64,000 nt of DNA from Solimonas sp040066175. Lineage in GTDB: Bacteria; Pseudomonadota; Gammaproteobacteria; Nevskiales; Nevskiaceae. The DNA lies in contig NZ_JBEAAM010000023.1 of NCBI RefSeq assembly GCF_040066175.1, forward strand, positions 1-64,000. Direction: 5' to 3'. Position numbers and translations under genes: made by a program. The notes below the pieces were generated by a model that was given only the letters and a program-made list of their open reading frames with translations, did no database searches and had not been told where the DNA came from. Positions 7,887 to 17,116 of the stretch are shown piece by piece. Within the stretch, counting starts at the first letter, position 1, and every line of letters starts with the position of its first letter.

Positions 7887-9407
7887 ATGACACGCGCCCC
7901 GTCGCGCGCGCTGGTGACGATCGCGGTGATGGCCGCGACGGTCATGCAGACGCTGGATACGACGATCGCCAACGTCGCGCTGCCGCACATGCAGGGCGCA
8001 CTGTCGGCGTCGCAGGACCAGATCGCGTGGGTGCTGACCTCGTACATCGTCGCCGCGGCGATCGCCACCGCGCCGACCGGCTGGCTGGCGCTGCGCTTCG
8101 GCCGCAAGCAGGTGTTCGTCACCGCGGTGCTCGGATTCACGCTCGCGTCGATTCTGTGCGGCCTGGCCGGCTCGCTGAACGAGATCGTCGCGTTCCGCAT
8201 CCTCCAGGGCCTGTTCGGCGCCGCGCTGGTGCCGCTGTCGCAGACCGTGCTGCTCGACAGCTATCCGCCGGAGCGCCACGGCCCGGCGATGGCGCTGTGG
8301 GGCATGGGCGTGATGATCGGCCCGATTCTCGGCCCGACGCTCGGCGGCTGGCTCACCGAGCACTACGACTGGCGCTGGGTGTTCTACATCAACCTGCCGA
8401 TCGGCCTGTTTGCCGCCGCGGCGCTGACGGCGGCGCTGCCGGCGACCGCGCCGCAGCGCGCGGCGCGCCTCGACGTGACCGGGTTCGTGTTCCTCAGCCT
8501 GGCGATCGGCAGCCTGCAGCTGATGCTCGACCGCGGCGAGACCCAGGACTGGTTCGGCTCGACGGAGATCGTCGTCGAGGCGGTGCTCGCGGTGCTGGGC
8601 CTGTACCTGTTCGTCGCCCACACGCTGACCGCGCCGCGACCGTTCCTGCCGCCACGGCTGTTCCGCGACCGCGGCTTCGTCGCCGGCCTGCTGATGATCG
8701 GCGTCGTCGGCGTCGTGATGCTCGCGACCTCCGCGCTGCTGCCACCGTTCCTGCAGAATCTCAAGGGCTATCCGGTCGTGCTGATCGGTCTGGTCATGGC
8801 GCCGCGCGGCGTCGGCACGATGCTGGCGATGCTGGTCTGCGGGCGTCTGCTGCACCGCCTCGATCCGCGCGTGACCATCGTCGCCGGGCTGTTCTGTTCC
8901 GCGGCGTCGCTGCTGTGGATGTCCGGCTTCAGCCTCGACGTGACGATGCGGGACATCATCGGTTCCGGCGTGCTGCAGGGCATCGGCCTGGGGATGATGT
9001 TCGTGTCGCTGAGCACGCTGAGTTTCGCGACGCTGGAACCCCGCGACCGTGCCGACGCGACCGCGCTGTTCAGCCTGGTGCGCAACATCGGCAGCAGCAT
9101 CGGCCTCGCCCTGTGCGTGGCCTACCTGAGCCGCAGCACGCAGGCGGCACACGCCGCGCTGGTCGAGCACGTCAACGTGTTCAATCCGGCGATGGCGCAA
9201 TACGTCAACGCCGACGGGGGGCTCGCGTCGAGTGCCGGGCTGGCGCTGATCGAGGCCGAGGTCCAGCGGCAGGCGGCGATGCTCGCGCTGATCGCCGACT
9301 TCCGCGCGATCGCGCTGGTCGTGCTGCTGGCCCTGCCGCTGCTGCTGCTGTTCCGCCTGCCGCGGCGGACCGCGGTGCCGTCATCCGCGCTGGGCGCGAT
9401 GGACTGA
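7887..9407 (+). CDS. emrB: DHA2-family MFS drug:proton antiporter (EmrB-like)
   Basis: A 506-residue inner-membrane transporter with about 14 predicted helices, the DHA2 layout. Visible family motifs are LDTTIANVALPHMQGAL in helix 1, WVLTSYIVAAAI in helix 2, the loop-2 motif GWLALRFGRKQ, and GPTLGGWLTEHYDWRWVFY in helices 5-6. It works with the preceding EmrA to move hydrophobic toxicants across both membranes at the cost of the proton gradient. Third gene of the marR-emrA-emrB operon. Substrate not predictable. Confidence 0.9.
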   Translation: MTRAPSRALVTIAVMAATVMQTLDTTIANVALPHMQGALSASQDQIAWVLTSYIVAAAIATAPTGWLALRFGRKQVFVTAVLGFTLASILCGLAGSLNEIVAFRILQGLFGAALVPLSQTVLLDSYPPERHGPAMALWGMGVMIGPILGPTLGGWLTEHYDWRWVFYINLPIGLFAAAALTAALPATAPQRAARLDVTGFVFLSLAIGSLQLMLDRGETQDWFGSTEIVVEAVLAVLGLYLFVAHTLTAPRPFLPPRLFRDRGFVAGLLMIGVVGVVMLATSALLPPFLQNLKGYPVVLIGLVMAPRGVGTMLAMLVCGRLLHRLDPRVTIVAGLFCSAASLLWMSGFSLDVTMRDIIGSGVLQGIGLGMMFVSLSTLSFATLEPRDRADATALFSLVRNIGSSIGLALCVAYLSRSTQAAHAALVEHVNVFNPAMAQYVNADGGLASSAGLALIEAEVQRQAAMLALIADFRAIALVVLLALPLLLLFRLPRRTAVPSSALGAMD

Positions 9408-9474
9408 ACGCGGGATTCCCGCGGCCGCCCAAAAGCGGCACACTCCGCCGCACAACGATACGGGGTGGAGAGCC

Positions 9475-11532
9475 ATGTCCAAGATCCTGCCGCGCCGCGC
9501 GCGTCCATCGGTCGCCCTGCTGGCCGTCGGCCTGCTCGCCGCCTGTTCCGGCGCGAACCGCCCCGCCGGTGGCACGCCGGACACGCCGTTCTCGAACCGC
9601 AGCAACTGCAGCAGCCAGTCCTGGATCGGCGGCACGACCGAGATCTGCGCCGGCGTGCTGACCTACCGCGACTACGTCTATGACGACCACGGCGCCGACA
9701 CCAGCCCGATCTACAACTCACCGATCGGCCTGCTCTCGCCGGTGGCCGGCGACGCCACCTATCCGGCCGGCCAGGAGAACACCGCCGATCTGGTCACGCT
9801 GGAACTGTGGCTGGACGGCAGCACGGTCCGGGTGCGCGCCGAGCTGAACACCCTGTACACCGCCGATTCCACGCGCGTCGCCGTCGCGCTGGACACCGAC
9901 GACGACACCGCGACCGGCGGCGGCGACTGGCCCGGCCTGGGCATCCGCAGTTCCGGCTGGGACGAGATCCACGTCCTCGACCAGGCCGATCCGGCGACCA
10001 ACCGGATCAGCGGCAGCTTCCCGCGGCCGGCCGGGACGACCTGGCGCGTGCAGGCGGTGGTCGCACAGGCCGACGGCACGGTGATGAACGTCGCCTTCCG
10101 CGGCACGCAGGAGGAGGCCAAGGCGCTGGTCGCCGCCAACACCACGGACGGTCTGACCGGCGGGACCTGGTGGGAGGACCGGCAGGCGGCTGCTCTGGCC
10201 GCCGGTGACATCTCCGAATTCGGCGCCACCGTCCGCGTCGATGATCTGGTGCAGCGGCGCACGGTGCTCGACACGATTCCGCCCGGCCTGCATCAGCGCG
10301 TCTATACCTCGGCGTACACGCTGCCGCCCGGCGAGGGCATCAGCGTCGATGGCGTGCCGGGCCGCCACGGCGACACCGGCAATCCCTGCGAGCAGTACTT
10401 CCATTTCCTCGGCAAGTACCAGCCCTACGGCCTGTACCTGCCGGCCAAGGACGGCCCGCACGGCCTGCAGTTCGTCATGCACGGCTGCAACGCCAACCAC
10501 GCCAGCCTGATCAACGCCCCGGGCATGCAGCGGCAGTTCGGCGAGGACCTCAACCGCATCCTGCTGGTGCCGCTCGGCCGGGGTCCGGTCGGCTTCAACT
10601 CCGACATCGCCGAGCGCGACAACCTCGACGCCTGGCAGGACGTGCTCGACCACTACGACGTCGATCCGGACCAGGTGTATGCCGGCGGCTATTCGATGGG
10701 CGGCTACGGCACGCTGCGCATGGCCGCGCTGTACCCGGACCGCTTCGCCGGCGCGGTGAACTGGGTCGGCTTCACCGGCGACATCTTCAACACACCGATC
10801 CCCGGCAATCCGATTCCGCCGCAGACCGGCGACCAGGGCAGCAGCGTCGGCGCGATCGGCAACGTCATCGACTTCATCGGCAACCTGCGTCACGTGCCGA
10901 CCGCCAACCTGTATGGCGGCGAGGACGAACTGGTCACAGTGACGACCGCGCTGGCGCTGCAACAGGCTTTCGCCAACGCGGACGGGGTCGTCCATGAATT
11001 CTTCTTCCATCCGCTGGCCGAGCACCTGACCTTCGCCGTGCTCGACGACTGGGCCAAGGAAGCGGCGTACTCGTCCGGACGCGCACGCGTGCACCATCCG
11101 GCGCGGGTCACCTACCGCACCGATGCGTCGCTGGACTATCCCGAGTACGGCATCACGCACGACCGCGCGTACTGGGTGTCGGCGATCCGCGGCCGCGGCG
11201 CGGGCTACATCGACGTCGATCTGATGAGCCGCGGCTGCGGTGGCAGCGATCCGACGTTCACATCGACCCAGGACGCCGGCGTCGGCCCGGCGGCGCTGAC
11301 CTGGGTGTCCACCGGACGCACCGCATCCACGGGCACGGCGATCGTACCGGCCAACCATCTCGGCGGCAGCCTGGGCAATGTCGCCACGCTGACGATCGAC
11401 ACCACGGGCACCTGCCTGACGTCGGCGCCGGTGCAGTACGAGCTCATGGTGGACGGACCGACCACGCTGAAGCTCTCCGACGGCCGCGTGCTGAACCTGC
11501 CGGGCGCCGGCGCGCACCAGGGCAGTTTCTGA
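9475..11532 (+). CDS. Exported alpha/beta-hydrolase (esterase/depolymerase-like) lipoprotein
   Basis: A 685-residue protein with a lipobox (LLAACSG, Cys near residue 23). The first 270 or so residues are beta-rich and contain a DTDDDTATGGGDW calcium-like loop. The centre is an alpha/beta-hydrolase of the esterase-D/PHB-depolymerase type. Its oxyanion region is FVMHGCNANH, its nucleophile elbow GYSMGGYG (Ser407), an acid is at Asp484 in GGEDELV, and a His at 517 in PLAEHLTF. About 150 C-terminal residues form another beta region. Family knowledge allows ester or peptide hydrolysis on the cell surface; the substrate is not known. GGTGGAGAG precedes the ATG. It sits alone, 67 bases after emrB and convergent with pip. 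Confidence 0.7.
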   Translation: MSKILPRRARPSVALLAVGLLAACSGANRPAGGTPDTPFSNRSNCSSQSWIGGTTEICAGVLTYRDYVYDDHGADTSPIYNSPIGLLSPVAGDATYPAGQENTADLVTLELWLDGSTVRVRAELNTLYTADSTRVAVALDTDDDTATGGGDWPGLGIRSSGWDEIHVLDQADPATNRISGSFPRPAGTTWRVQAVVAQADGTVMNVAFRGTQEEAKALVAANTTDGLTGGTWWEDRQAAALAAGDISEFGATVRVDDLVQRRTVLDTIPPGLHQRVYTSAYTLPPGEGISVDGVPGRHGDTGNPCEQYFHFLGKYQPYGLYLPAKDGPHGLQFVMHGCNANHASLINAPGMQRQFGEDLNRILLVPLGRGPVGFNSDIAERDNLDAWQDVLDHYDVDPDQVYAGGYSMGGYGTLRMAALYPDRFAGAVNWVGFTGDIFNTPIPGNPIPPQTGDQGSSVGAIGNVIDFIGNLRHVPTANLYGGEDELVTVTTALALQQAFANADGVVHEFFFHPLAEHLTFAVLDDWAKEAAYSSGRARVHHPARVTYRTDASLDYPEYGITHDRAYWVSAIRGRGAGYIDVDLMSRGCGGSDPTFTSTQDAGVGPAALTWVSTGRTASTGTAIVPANHLGGSLGNVATLTIDTTGTCLTSAPVQYELMVDGPTTLKLSDGRVLNLPGAGAHQGSF

Positions 11533-11542
11533 TGCCGCACGC

Positions 11543-12490
11543 TCAGAGCGTGCGGTAGCGATCCGTCGCTTCGATCAGCCTGGACAGGATGCCGGGTTCG
11601 CTGGCGGCGTGGCCGGCGTCGGGCACGACGACGAGCTCGGCCTCCGGCCAGGCGCGGTGCAGATCCCAGGCCGACTTCATCGGGCAGACGACGTCGTAGC
11701 GGCCCTGCACGATCACGCCGGGAATCTGCCGGATCTTGTGCACGTGCGCGAGCAGGTAGTCGTCGCGGTCGAAGAAACCCTTGTTGATGAAGTAATGGCA
11801 CTCGATGCGCGCGAAGGCCTCGGCGAAATGGTCCTCGCCGAAACGCGCCGCCATCTCGCTGCTCGGGAACAGCTTGCTGGTGACGCCTTCCCAGACGCTC
11901 CAGGCTTTCGCCGCCTCGCGCCGCACCGCCGGATCGGGGCTGGTCAGGCGCTTGTAGTAGGCCTTGACGAAGTCGCCGCGCTCGGCTTCCGGGATCGGCT
12001 TGACATAGCCCTCCCAGGCGTCGGGAAAAATCCAGCTCGCGCCTTCCTGGTAGAACCAGCGGATCTCGGCCTCGCGCAGCAGGAAGATGCCGCGCAGCAC
12101 CAGCGCCTTGCAGCGGCGCGGATGGGTGACCGCGTAGGCCAGCGCCAGCGTCGAGCCCCACGAGCCGCCGAACACGACCCAGCGGTCGATGCCGAGCAGC
12201 TCGCGGATCTTCTCCATGTCGGCGACGAGGTCCCAGGTCGTGTTGTCGCGCAGCTCGGCGTGCGGCGTGGACTTGCCGCAGCCGCGCTGGTCGAACAGCA
12301 CGATGCGGTAGCTCTGCGGATCGAAGAACTGGCGCTGCCAGGGTTCGGTGCCGCCGCCGGGCCCGCCGTGCACGAAGACGACCGGCGCGCCGTCGGGATT
12401 GCCGCACTCCTCGATGTGCAGCTCGTGCAGTTCCGACACGCGCAGCCGGTACGTGCGGTAGGGTTCGATCGCCGGATACGGTTGCGCCAT
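11543..12490 (-). CDS. pip: Proline iminopeptidase
   Basis: Cytoplasmic serine aminopeptidase (peptidase family S33) that removes N-terminal proline from peptides. The 315-residue length is typical. The HGGPGGG oxyanion loop is at 41-47. The nucleophile is Ser110 in FGGSWGSTLALAYA, the acid Asp266 in VQGRYDVVCP, and the base His294 in DAGHAASEP. Single gene, convergent with the esterase (10-base gap) and divergent from mltD. Confidence 0.95.
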   Translation of the reverse strand: MAQPYPAIEPYRTYRLRVSELHELHIEECGNPDGAPVVFVHGGPGGGTEPWQRQFFDPQSYRIVLFDQRGCGKSTPHAELRDNTTWDLVADMEKIRELLGIDRWVVFGGSWGSTLALAYAVTHPRRCKALVLRGIFLLREAEIRWFYQEGASWIFPDAWEGYVKPIPEAERGDFVKAYYKRLTSPDPAVRREAAKAWSVWEGVTSKLFPSSEMAARFGEDHFAEAFARIECHYFINKGFFDRDDYLLAHVHKIRQIPGVIVQGRYDVVCPMKSAWDLHRAWPEAELVVVPDAGHAASEPGILSRLIEATDRYRTL

Positions 12491-12564
12491 CGTGGTCGTC
12501 TTGGTCGGGCAGACGGCTAGCTTACCGCCCGGCGGTCCGCGCTGCGCACAAATCGATCAAACCG

Positions 12565-12593
12565 TTGCCGCTGCTGCGCGCTGCACCTAACAT
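12565..12593 (+). promoter_or_regulatory. Sigma-70 promoter of mltD
   Basis: TTGCCG (12565-12570) and TAACAT (12588-12593) have an ideal 17-base spacer. The predicted start of transcription is near 12600, giving a leader of about 40 bases before the GTG at 12639. Confidence 0.5.
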
Positions 12594-12638
12594 CTTCTGC
12601 AGCCACGCCGCACGCCGGTCCCGGATGGAATAGATGCA

Positions 12639-14513
12639 GTGAGTGTCGTCGCGTCCCGCAGTTTCCACCTCCTGCTGATCCCCTTGGCCATCCTCGCCGC
12701 GCTCGACGCGCAGGCGCAGAACACCGCCGACGAAGCGACGCCGCAGCTGATCTCCGTACCCGACCCGCAGGCAGCGGAACTGTCGTCGGTGCCGTTCCCG
12801 ACGCTGCCCGGCGGTGCGCAGGCGATGCGCGACGACCTGCTGTTCCCGCGTTACGAGCGCCTCGCACCGGCGGTGAAGTTCTGGTCGCGCGTGTTCTCCG
12901 AATACTCCGAACTGCAGAGCGTGGTGCATTCGACCGAATATCCGCACAAGGTCCTGCGCGTGCTCGACTTCCGCGGCCAGGCGACGGTCATGTCGGAGAT
13001 CCAGCTCGCCAACTACCGGAAGAAGGCCGAACAGGACGCGCGCGACGAGTTCGAGAAGCTGATCCGCGCGGTGCACGCCAAGCGCGCGGCACCGCAGCAG
13101 ATGAGCGCCGAGGAACGGCGCATCTTCGACCTGTACGCCGACGTCGCCGGCGACGACAAGTTCCTGCGCATGCGCGACACGGTCCGCACGCAGCGCGGCA
13201 TCAAGGAGCGCACCGAGAAGGCACTGCGGGTTTCGGACGGCTACCTGCCGTACATGGAGCGCATCTTCTCGAACTACGGCCTGCCGCAGCAGCTGACGCG
13301 CCTGCCGATCGTCGAGTCCAGTTTCAATCTCGATGCCTATTCCAAGTCCGGCGCCGCCGGCGTCTGGCAGTTCATTCCGTCGTCGGCGCGCATCTACATG
13401 CGCCTCGACGAGATCGTCGATGACCGTCGCGATCCGTGGACCTCGACCGACGCCGCCGCGCGGCACCTGCGCGACGACTACCAGATGCTCGGCGACTGGC
13501 CGCTGGCGCTGACCGCGTACAACCACGGCCGCAACGGCATCGCCCGCGGCCTGAAGGCGACCAACGGCAAGAACCTGATCGACCTGATCGACCGCTACGA
13601 CAACCCGCGCTTCGGCTTCGCCGGCAAGAACTACTACGCCGAGTTCCTCGCCGCGCTGGACGTCGAGCGCAAGTGGCGCGAGCGCGAGAACCGCGACGGC
13701 CACGACCCGATCGAGTTCGAGATCGTCGAAACCCGGCACTACGTCCCCTACGAGACGCTGCGCCGGCTGTGCGGCGCCCGCGACGAGGACTTCCGCCGCC
13801 TCAATCCGGCCTACCGCCCGGAAGTGATCGACGGCCGGCTCTATGTTCCGCCCGGCCACCTGATCCGCGTGCCGGCCGGTTCGGCGCGCGCCTTCGATCT
13901 CGCCTACGCCAAGCTCGGCGCGCACGAACGCTTCGACCGGCAGCGTGTCTTCTACCTGCTGCACAAGGTGGACAAGGGACAGACGCTCGGCGGCATCGCC
14001 AAGCAGTATCGCGTCAGCATCGACGCCATCCGCCGCGCCAACGGCATCCGCGGCTCGGCGCTGCGTGTCGGCCAGGTGCTGAAGATCCCGCCGCGCGAGG
14101 AGACGCGGCCCGGTCCGATCAGTGTCGCGGTCGGCGAATCGACGCCGTCGCTGACGCGCACGCAGGCCGCCGCCGCGCAGCGCGAGGCCGATGGCTCGAC
14201 CCATGTCGTCGGCCAGGGCGACACGCTCGCCGCGATCGCGCGTCGCTACGGCGTCAGCGTCGCCGAACTGAGCCGTGTCAACCGTCTCGAATCGTCGGAG
14301 AAGATCCGCGTCGGCCAGCAGCTGACGATTCCGCAGCGCGGCACTCCGGCCCGGAGCGGGTACCGCCAGCACACGGTCAGCAAGGGCCAGACCCTCGAAT
14401 CGATCGCGCGCCGCTACGGCGTCAGCGTCGCCGATCTGCGCTCAGCCAACGACCTCGACGGATCGACCCTGATCAAGGTCGGACAGACGCTGCGCGTGCC
14501 GCGCGACGGCTGA
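12639..14513 (+). CDS. mltD: Membrane-bound lytic murein transglycosylase D with three LysM domains
   Basis: Cleaves peptidoglycan between MurNAc and GlcNAc, forming 1,6-anhydro ends. It starts at GTG 12639; no in-frame ATG is available before the signal peptide (hydrophobic to about residue 23, then AQAQ). The SLT domain has catalytic Glu226 in LPIVESSFN, followed by SGAAGVWQFIPSSA, and NHG in the AYNHGRNGI segment. Three LysM repeats, at about 440-486, 520-566 and 575-622, each begin with a GQTL/GDTL motif and bind peptidoglycan. The 624-residue length and three LysM units are larger than E. coli MltD, which has two, but common in related genera. Confidence 0.93.
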   Translation: MSVVASRSFHLLLIPLAILAALDAQAQNTADEATPQLISVPDPQAAELSSVPFPTLPGGAQAMRDDLLFPRYERLAPAVKFWSRVFSEYSELQSVVHSTEYPHKVLRVLDFRGQATVMSEIQLANYRKKAEQDARDEFEKLIRAVHAKRAAPQQMSAEERRIFDLYADVAGDDKFLRMRDTVRTQRGIKERTEKALRVSDGYLPYMERIFSNYGLPQQLTRLPIVESSFNLDAYSKSGAAGVWQFIPSSARIYMRLDEIVDDRRDPWTSTDAAARHLRDDYQMLGDWPLALTAYNHGRNGIARGLKATNGKNLIDLIDRYDNPRFGFAGKNYYAEFLAALDVERKWRERENRDGHDPIEFEIVETRHYVPYETLRRLCGARDEDFRRLNPAYRPEVIDGRLYVPPGHLIRVPAGSARAFDLAYAKLGAHERFDRQRVFYLLHKVDKGQTLGGIAKQYRVSIDAIRRANGIRGSALRVGQVLKIPPREETRPGPISVAVGESTPSLTRTQAAAAQREADGSTHVVGQGDTLAAIARRYGVSVAELSRVNRLESSEKIRVGQQLTIPQRGTPARSGYRQHTVSKGQTLESIARRYGVSVADLRSANDLDGSTLIKVGQTLRVPRDG

Positions 14514-14519
14514 CCGCCG

Positions 14520-15011
14520 TCAGACGAAGTACGCGAACAGGAAGATGCCGATCATCGTCAGCGACAGCGCCAGCTTGGCGATCGCGCCGAAGAGCAGGCC
14601 CATCCAGGTCGCGATGCCGACGTTGGCCGCCTGACCCAGGCTGCGGCGCGCCGACAGCTCGCCGAGCACCGCGCCGGCGAAGGGCCCGAGCACGATGCCG
14701 GGCAGACCGAAGAACACGCCGACCAGGCTGCCGAGCACCGCCCCCCACAGCGCCTGCGGACTGGCACCGACGCGCCGCGCGCCGAGTGCCGACGCAACGA
14801 AATCGACCACGATCGCCAGCACGACGATGAGGCCCAGCGCCACCAGCGTCACTGCGCCGACGCGCGTGTAGTCGTCGATCCACGCCGCCAGCCACAGGCC
14901 GATGAAGATCATCGGCACGCCCGGCAGCGCCGGCACGACGACGCCGGCCAGGCCGACGCCGACCAGAGCGACGACCAGCAGCCACAGCAGCACCAGCACC
15001 ACAGGGTCCAT
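14520..15011 (-). CDS. DUF456 family membrane protein
   Basis: A 163-residue integral membrane protein with about four to five hydrophobic helices. It matches DUF456 in its opening (VGLAGVVVPALPGVPMIFIG) and in a glycine-rich second half (GLPGIVLGPFAGAVLGEL). Function is unknown for the family. The open frame continues upstream another 44 codons, but those residues are basic and unlike the family, so ATG 15011 is chosen. It is divergent from the patatin gene with 82 bases between, and its stop lies 6 bases from the mltD stop (convergent). Confidence 0.78.
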   Translation of the reverse strand: MDPVVLVLLWLLVVALVGVGLAGVVVPALPGVPMIFIGLWLAAWIDDYTRVGAVTLVALGLIVVLAIVVDFVASALGARRVGASPQALWGAVLGSLVGVFFGLPGIVLGPFAGAVLGELSARRSLGQAANVGIATWMGLLFGAIAKLALSLTMIGIFLFAYFV

Positions 15012-15093
15012 CCGTCGCCTCACTCCGCGCCGCCCGTCCGGCCACCGGACCGGCGGATTCTGCACTGCACAAAATCGCTTACACTCGGTCCCG

Positions 15094-16653
15094 ATGAGGA
15101 TCCCGCCCCGCATGACCCGCCGGCTGCTCGCCCAGCGCCTCAAGGATCTCGACCACGCCGCCGATTATCGGTCCTGGCGCGAAATCGCGCTGGAACTGGA
15201 CCAGCTGGAAGGCGCCGATGCCTGGAAGCTCGACGACACCAGCGAGGATTTCGACTACCTGCTGATCAAGGAACGCCTGGCCGAGCTGCGCCGCCTGCGG
15301 CAGGCCGGCGACGCGCGCCAGCTCGCCTTCGACCTGTACGAGGGACTGCACGGCAACCTCGGCAACATGTCCAACCCGGGCCTGTACGCCGTCGCCCGCG
15401 TCGGCACCAAGAAGCTGATCGAGGATTACATCGGCGAGGTCGCGCGCTGTCTCGATTTCCTCTGCGCCGGCGATTTCCCGGACTTCTCCTTCGAGGACAA
15501 GATCCAGTTCTTCAAGCGCACGGCGACGGCCTTCGGCCGCTCGGCGCTGATGCTGTCGGGCGGCGGCACGCTGGGCATGTTCCACCTCGGCGTCATCAAG
15601 GCGCTGCACGAGCAGGACCTGCTGCCGCGCGTGCTGTCCGGCTCCTCGGCCGGCTCGATCATCGCGGCCACCGTCGGCACGCGCCTCGACGACGAGATCT
15701 CGGCGATCTTCCAGCCGGGGGGTCTCGACCTCGAAGCCTTCCAGTCCCTGGGCCTGCGCGAGGCGCTCCGGGGCGGTGCCGTGATGGACGGCGCCCAGCT
15801 CGACCGCTGCCTGGCCAGCAACATCGGCGAATACAGTTTCGTCGAGGCCTTCGACCGCACCAAGCGCATCGTCAGTGTCACCGTGTCGCCGTCGGAGCCG
15901 CACCAGCAGGGCCGCCTGCTGAATTACCTGACCGCGCCGCACGTGCTGATGCGCCGCGCCGTGCTGGCGTCCTGCGCGGTGCCCGGCGTGTTTCCGCCGG
16001 TGATGCTGGAGGCGCGCAACTACGAAGGCGCCGTCGTGCCCTACATGCCGGGCAAGCGCTGGATCGACGGCAGCCTGTCTTCCGACCTGCCGATGCTGCG
16101 GCTGGCGCGCCTGCACAACGTCAACCACTACATCGTCAGCCAGACCAATCCGCACATCGTGCCGTTCATGGCGCAGATCGACCGCGAACAGAGCGGCAGC
16201 CGCGGGCTCGCACCGCTGGCGGCGGAACTCGTCAAGCACGGCGGCAGCGGTGCGCTGCGGCTGGCGCGCAAGCACCTCGACCCCTATGCCGGTGGCCGCG
16301 TGATCGGCAAGATCGACAACATCGTGCGCCAGCGTTACTCCGGCGACATCAACATCTACCCGCGCAGCACGCCGCGCCGCGTGTTCCGCACTTTCACCAA
16401 TCCCGCGCCCGAGGACATCCAGCGCTACGTGCGCTCCGGCGAGCGCGCGACCTGGCCGAAGATCGAGCGCATCCGCAACCAGACGCGCATCTCGCGCACC
16501 TTCGAGAACTGCCTGCGCCTGCTCAAGGCGCGCGAACACGAACTGCTGCAGCAGCCGCGGCGCAAGCCGACACGGCCGCTCGTGCGTCCAGCGCAGGCCG
16601 GGGCCGTCCATGGCCCCGGGATCCAAGCGAGAGAACCTGCTAGCTCTTCTTGA
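15094..16653 (+). CDS. Patatin-like phospholipase with DUF3336 domain
   Basis: A 519-residue predicted lipid acyl hydrolase. Residues 1-140 resemble DUF3336, the N-terminal region seen in eukaryotic TGL-type lipases and bacterial homologues. The patatin domain starts with the oxyanion loop GGGTLG (156-161). It has nucleophile Ser185 in GSSAGS and catalytic Asp325 in WIDGSLSSD, so the Ser-Asp dyad is intact. No signal peptide is seen, so it is probably cytoplasmic or peripheral to the membrane. ATG 15094 is used; ATG 15112 is an alternative. Its last 14 bases overlap the end of mscL on the other strand. Confidence 0.85.
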   Translation: MRIPPRMTRRLLAQRLKDLDHAADYRSWREIALELDQLEGADAWKLDDTSEDFDYLLIKERLAELRRLRQAGDARQLAFDLYEGLHGNLGNMSNPGLYAVARVGTKKLIEDYIGEVARCLDFLCAGDFPDFSFEDKIQFFKRTATAFGRSALMLSGGGTLGMFHLGVIKALHEQDLLPRVLSGSSAGSIIAATVGTRLDDEISAIFQPGGLDLEAFQSLGLREALRGGAVMDGAQLDRCLASNIGEYSFVEAFDRTKRIVSVTVSPSEPHQQGRLLNYLTAPHVLMRRAVLASCAVPGVFPPVMLEARNYEGAVVPYMPGKRWIDGSLSSDLPMLRLARLHNVNHYIVSQTNPHIVPFMAQIDREQSGSRGLAPLAAELVKHGGSGALRLARKHLDPYAGGRVIGKIDNIVRQRYSGDINIYPRSTPRRVFRTFTNPAPEDIQRYVRSGERATWPKIERIRNQTRISRTFENCLRLLKAREHELLQQPRRKPTRPLVRPAQAGAVHGPGIQAREPASSS

Positions 16654-17041
16654 GCAGGTCGCGGATCTCGGTCAGCAGCTTCTCCTCGGCGCTCGGCGCC
16701 GGCGCCGGGGCAGGCGCGGCCTCTTCCTTCTTCTTCAGCTGGTTGATCGCCTTGATCGCGATGAAGATCGCGAAGGCGATGATGACGAAATCGACGCTGG
16801 CCTGGATGAACTTGCCGTAGCTGAGCAGCACCGCGGGATGGTCGCCCGCCGCGTCCTTGAGCGTGATCGCCAGATGGGAAAAGTTGACGCCGCCGACGAG
16901 CAGGCCGACCAGCGGCATCACCACGTCCGCGACCAGCGAGGACACGATCTTGCCGAAGGCCCCGCCGATGATCACGCCGACGGCGAGATCGATGACGTTG
17001 CCACGCATCGCGAATGCGCGAAATTCCTGAAGCATGCCCAT
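16640..17041 (-). CDS. mscL: Large-conductance mechanosensitive channel
   Basis: Inner-membrane pentameric channel that opens under hypo-osmotic stress. The 133-residue length is typical. TM1 carries NVIDLAVGVIIGGAFGKIV with the conserved pore-lining residues. TM2 is around residues 75-97 (VDFVIIAFAIFIAIKA). A charged C-terminal helix ends EEKLLTEIRDLLKKS. An Ala-Pro-rich linker at 108-117 is slightly unusual. Convergent with and overlapping the patatin gene by 14 bases. Confidence 0.97.
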   Translation of the reverse strand: MGMLQEFRAFAMRGNVIDLAVGVIIGGAFGKIVSSLVADVVMPLVGLLVGGVNFSHLAITLKDAAGDHPAVLLSYGKFIQASVDFVIIAFAIFIAIKAINQLKKKEEAAPAPAPAPSAEEKLLTEIRDLLKKS

Positions 17042-17116
17042 CGATTCACTCCCGGTCGGTGGTCCTTGGAGGACCGATTGTGAGCCGGACGCGCACCCGA
17101 TCGCCAGCGCCGGCGC

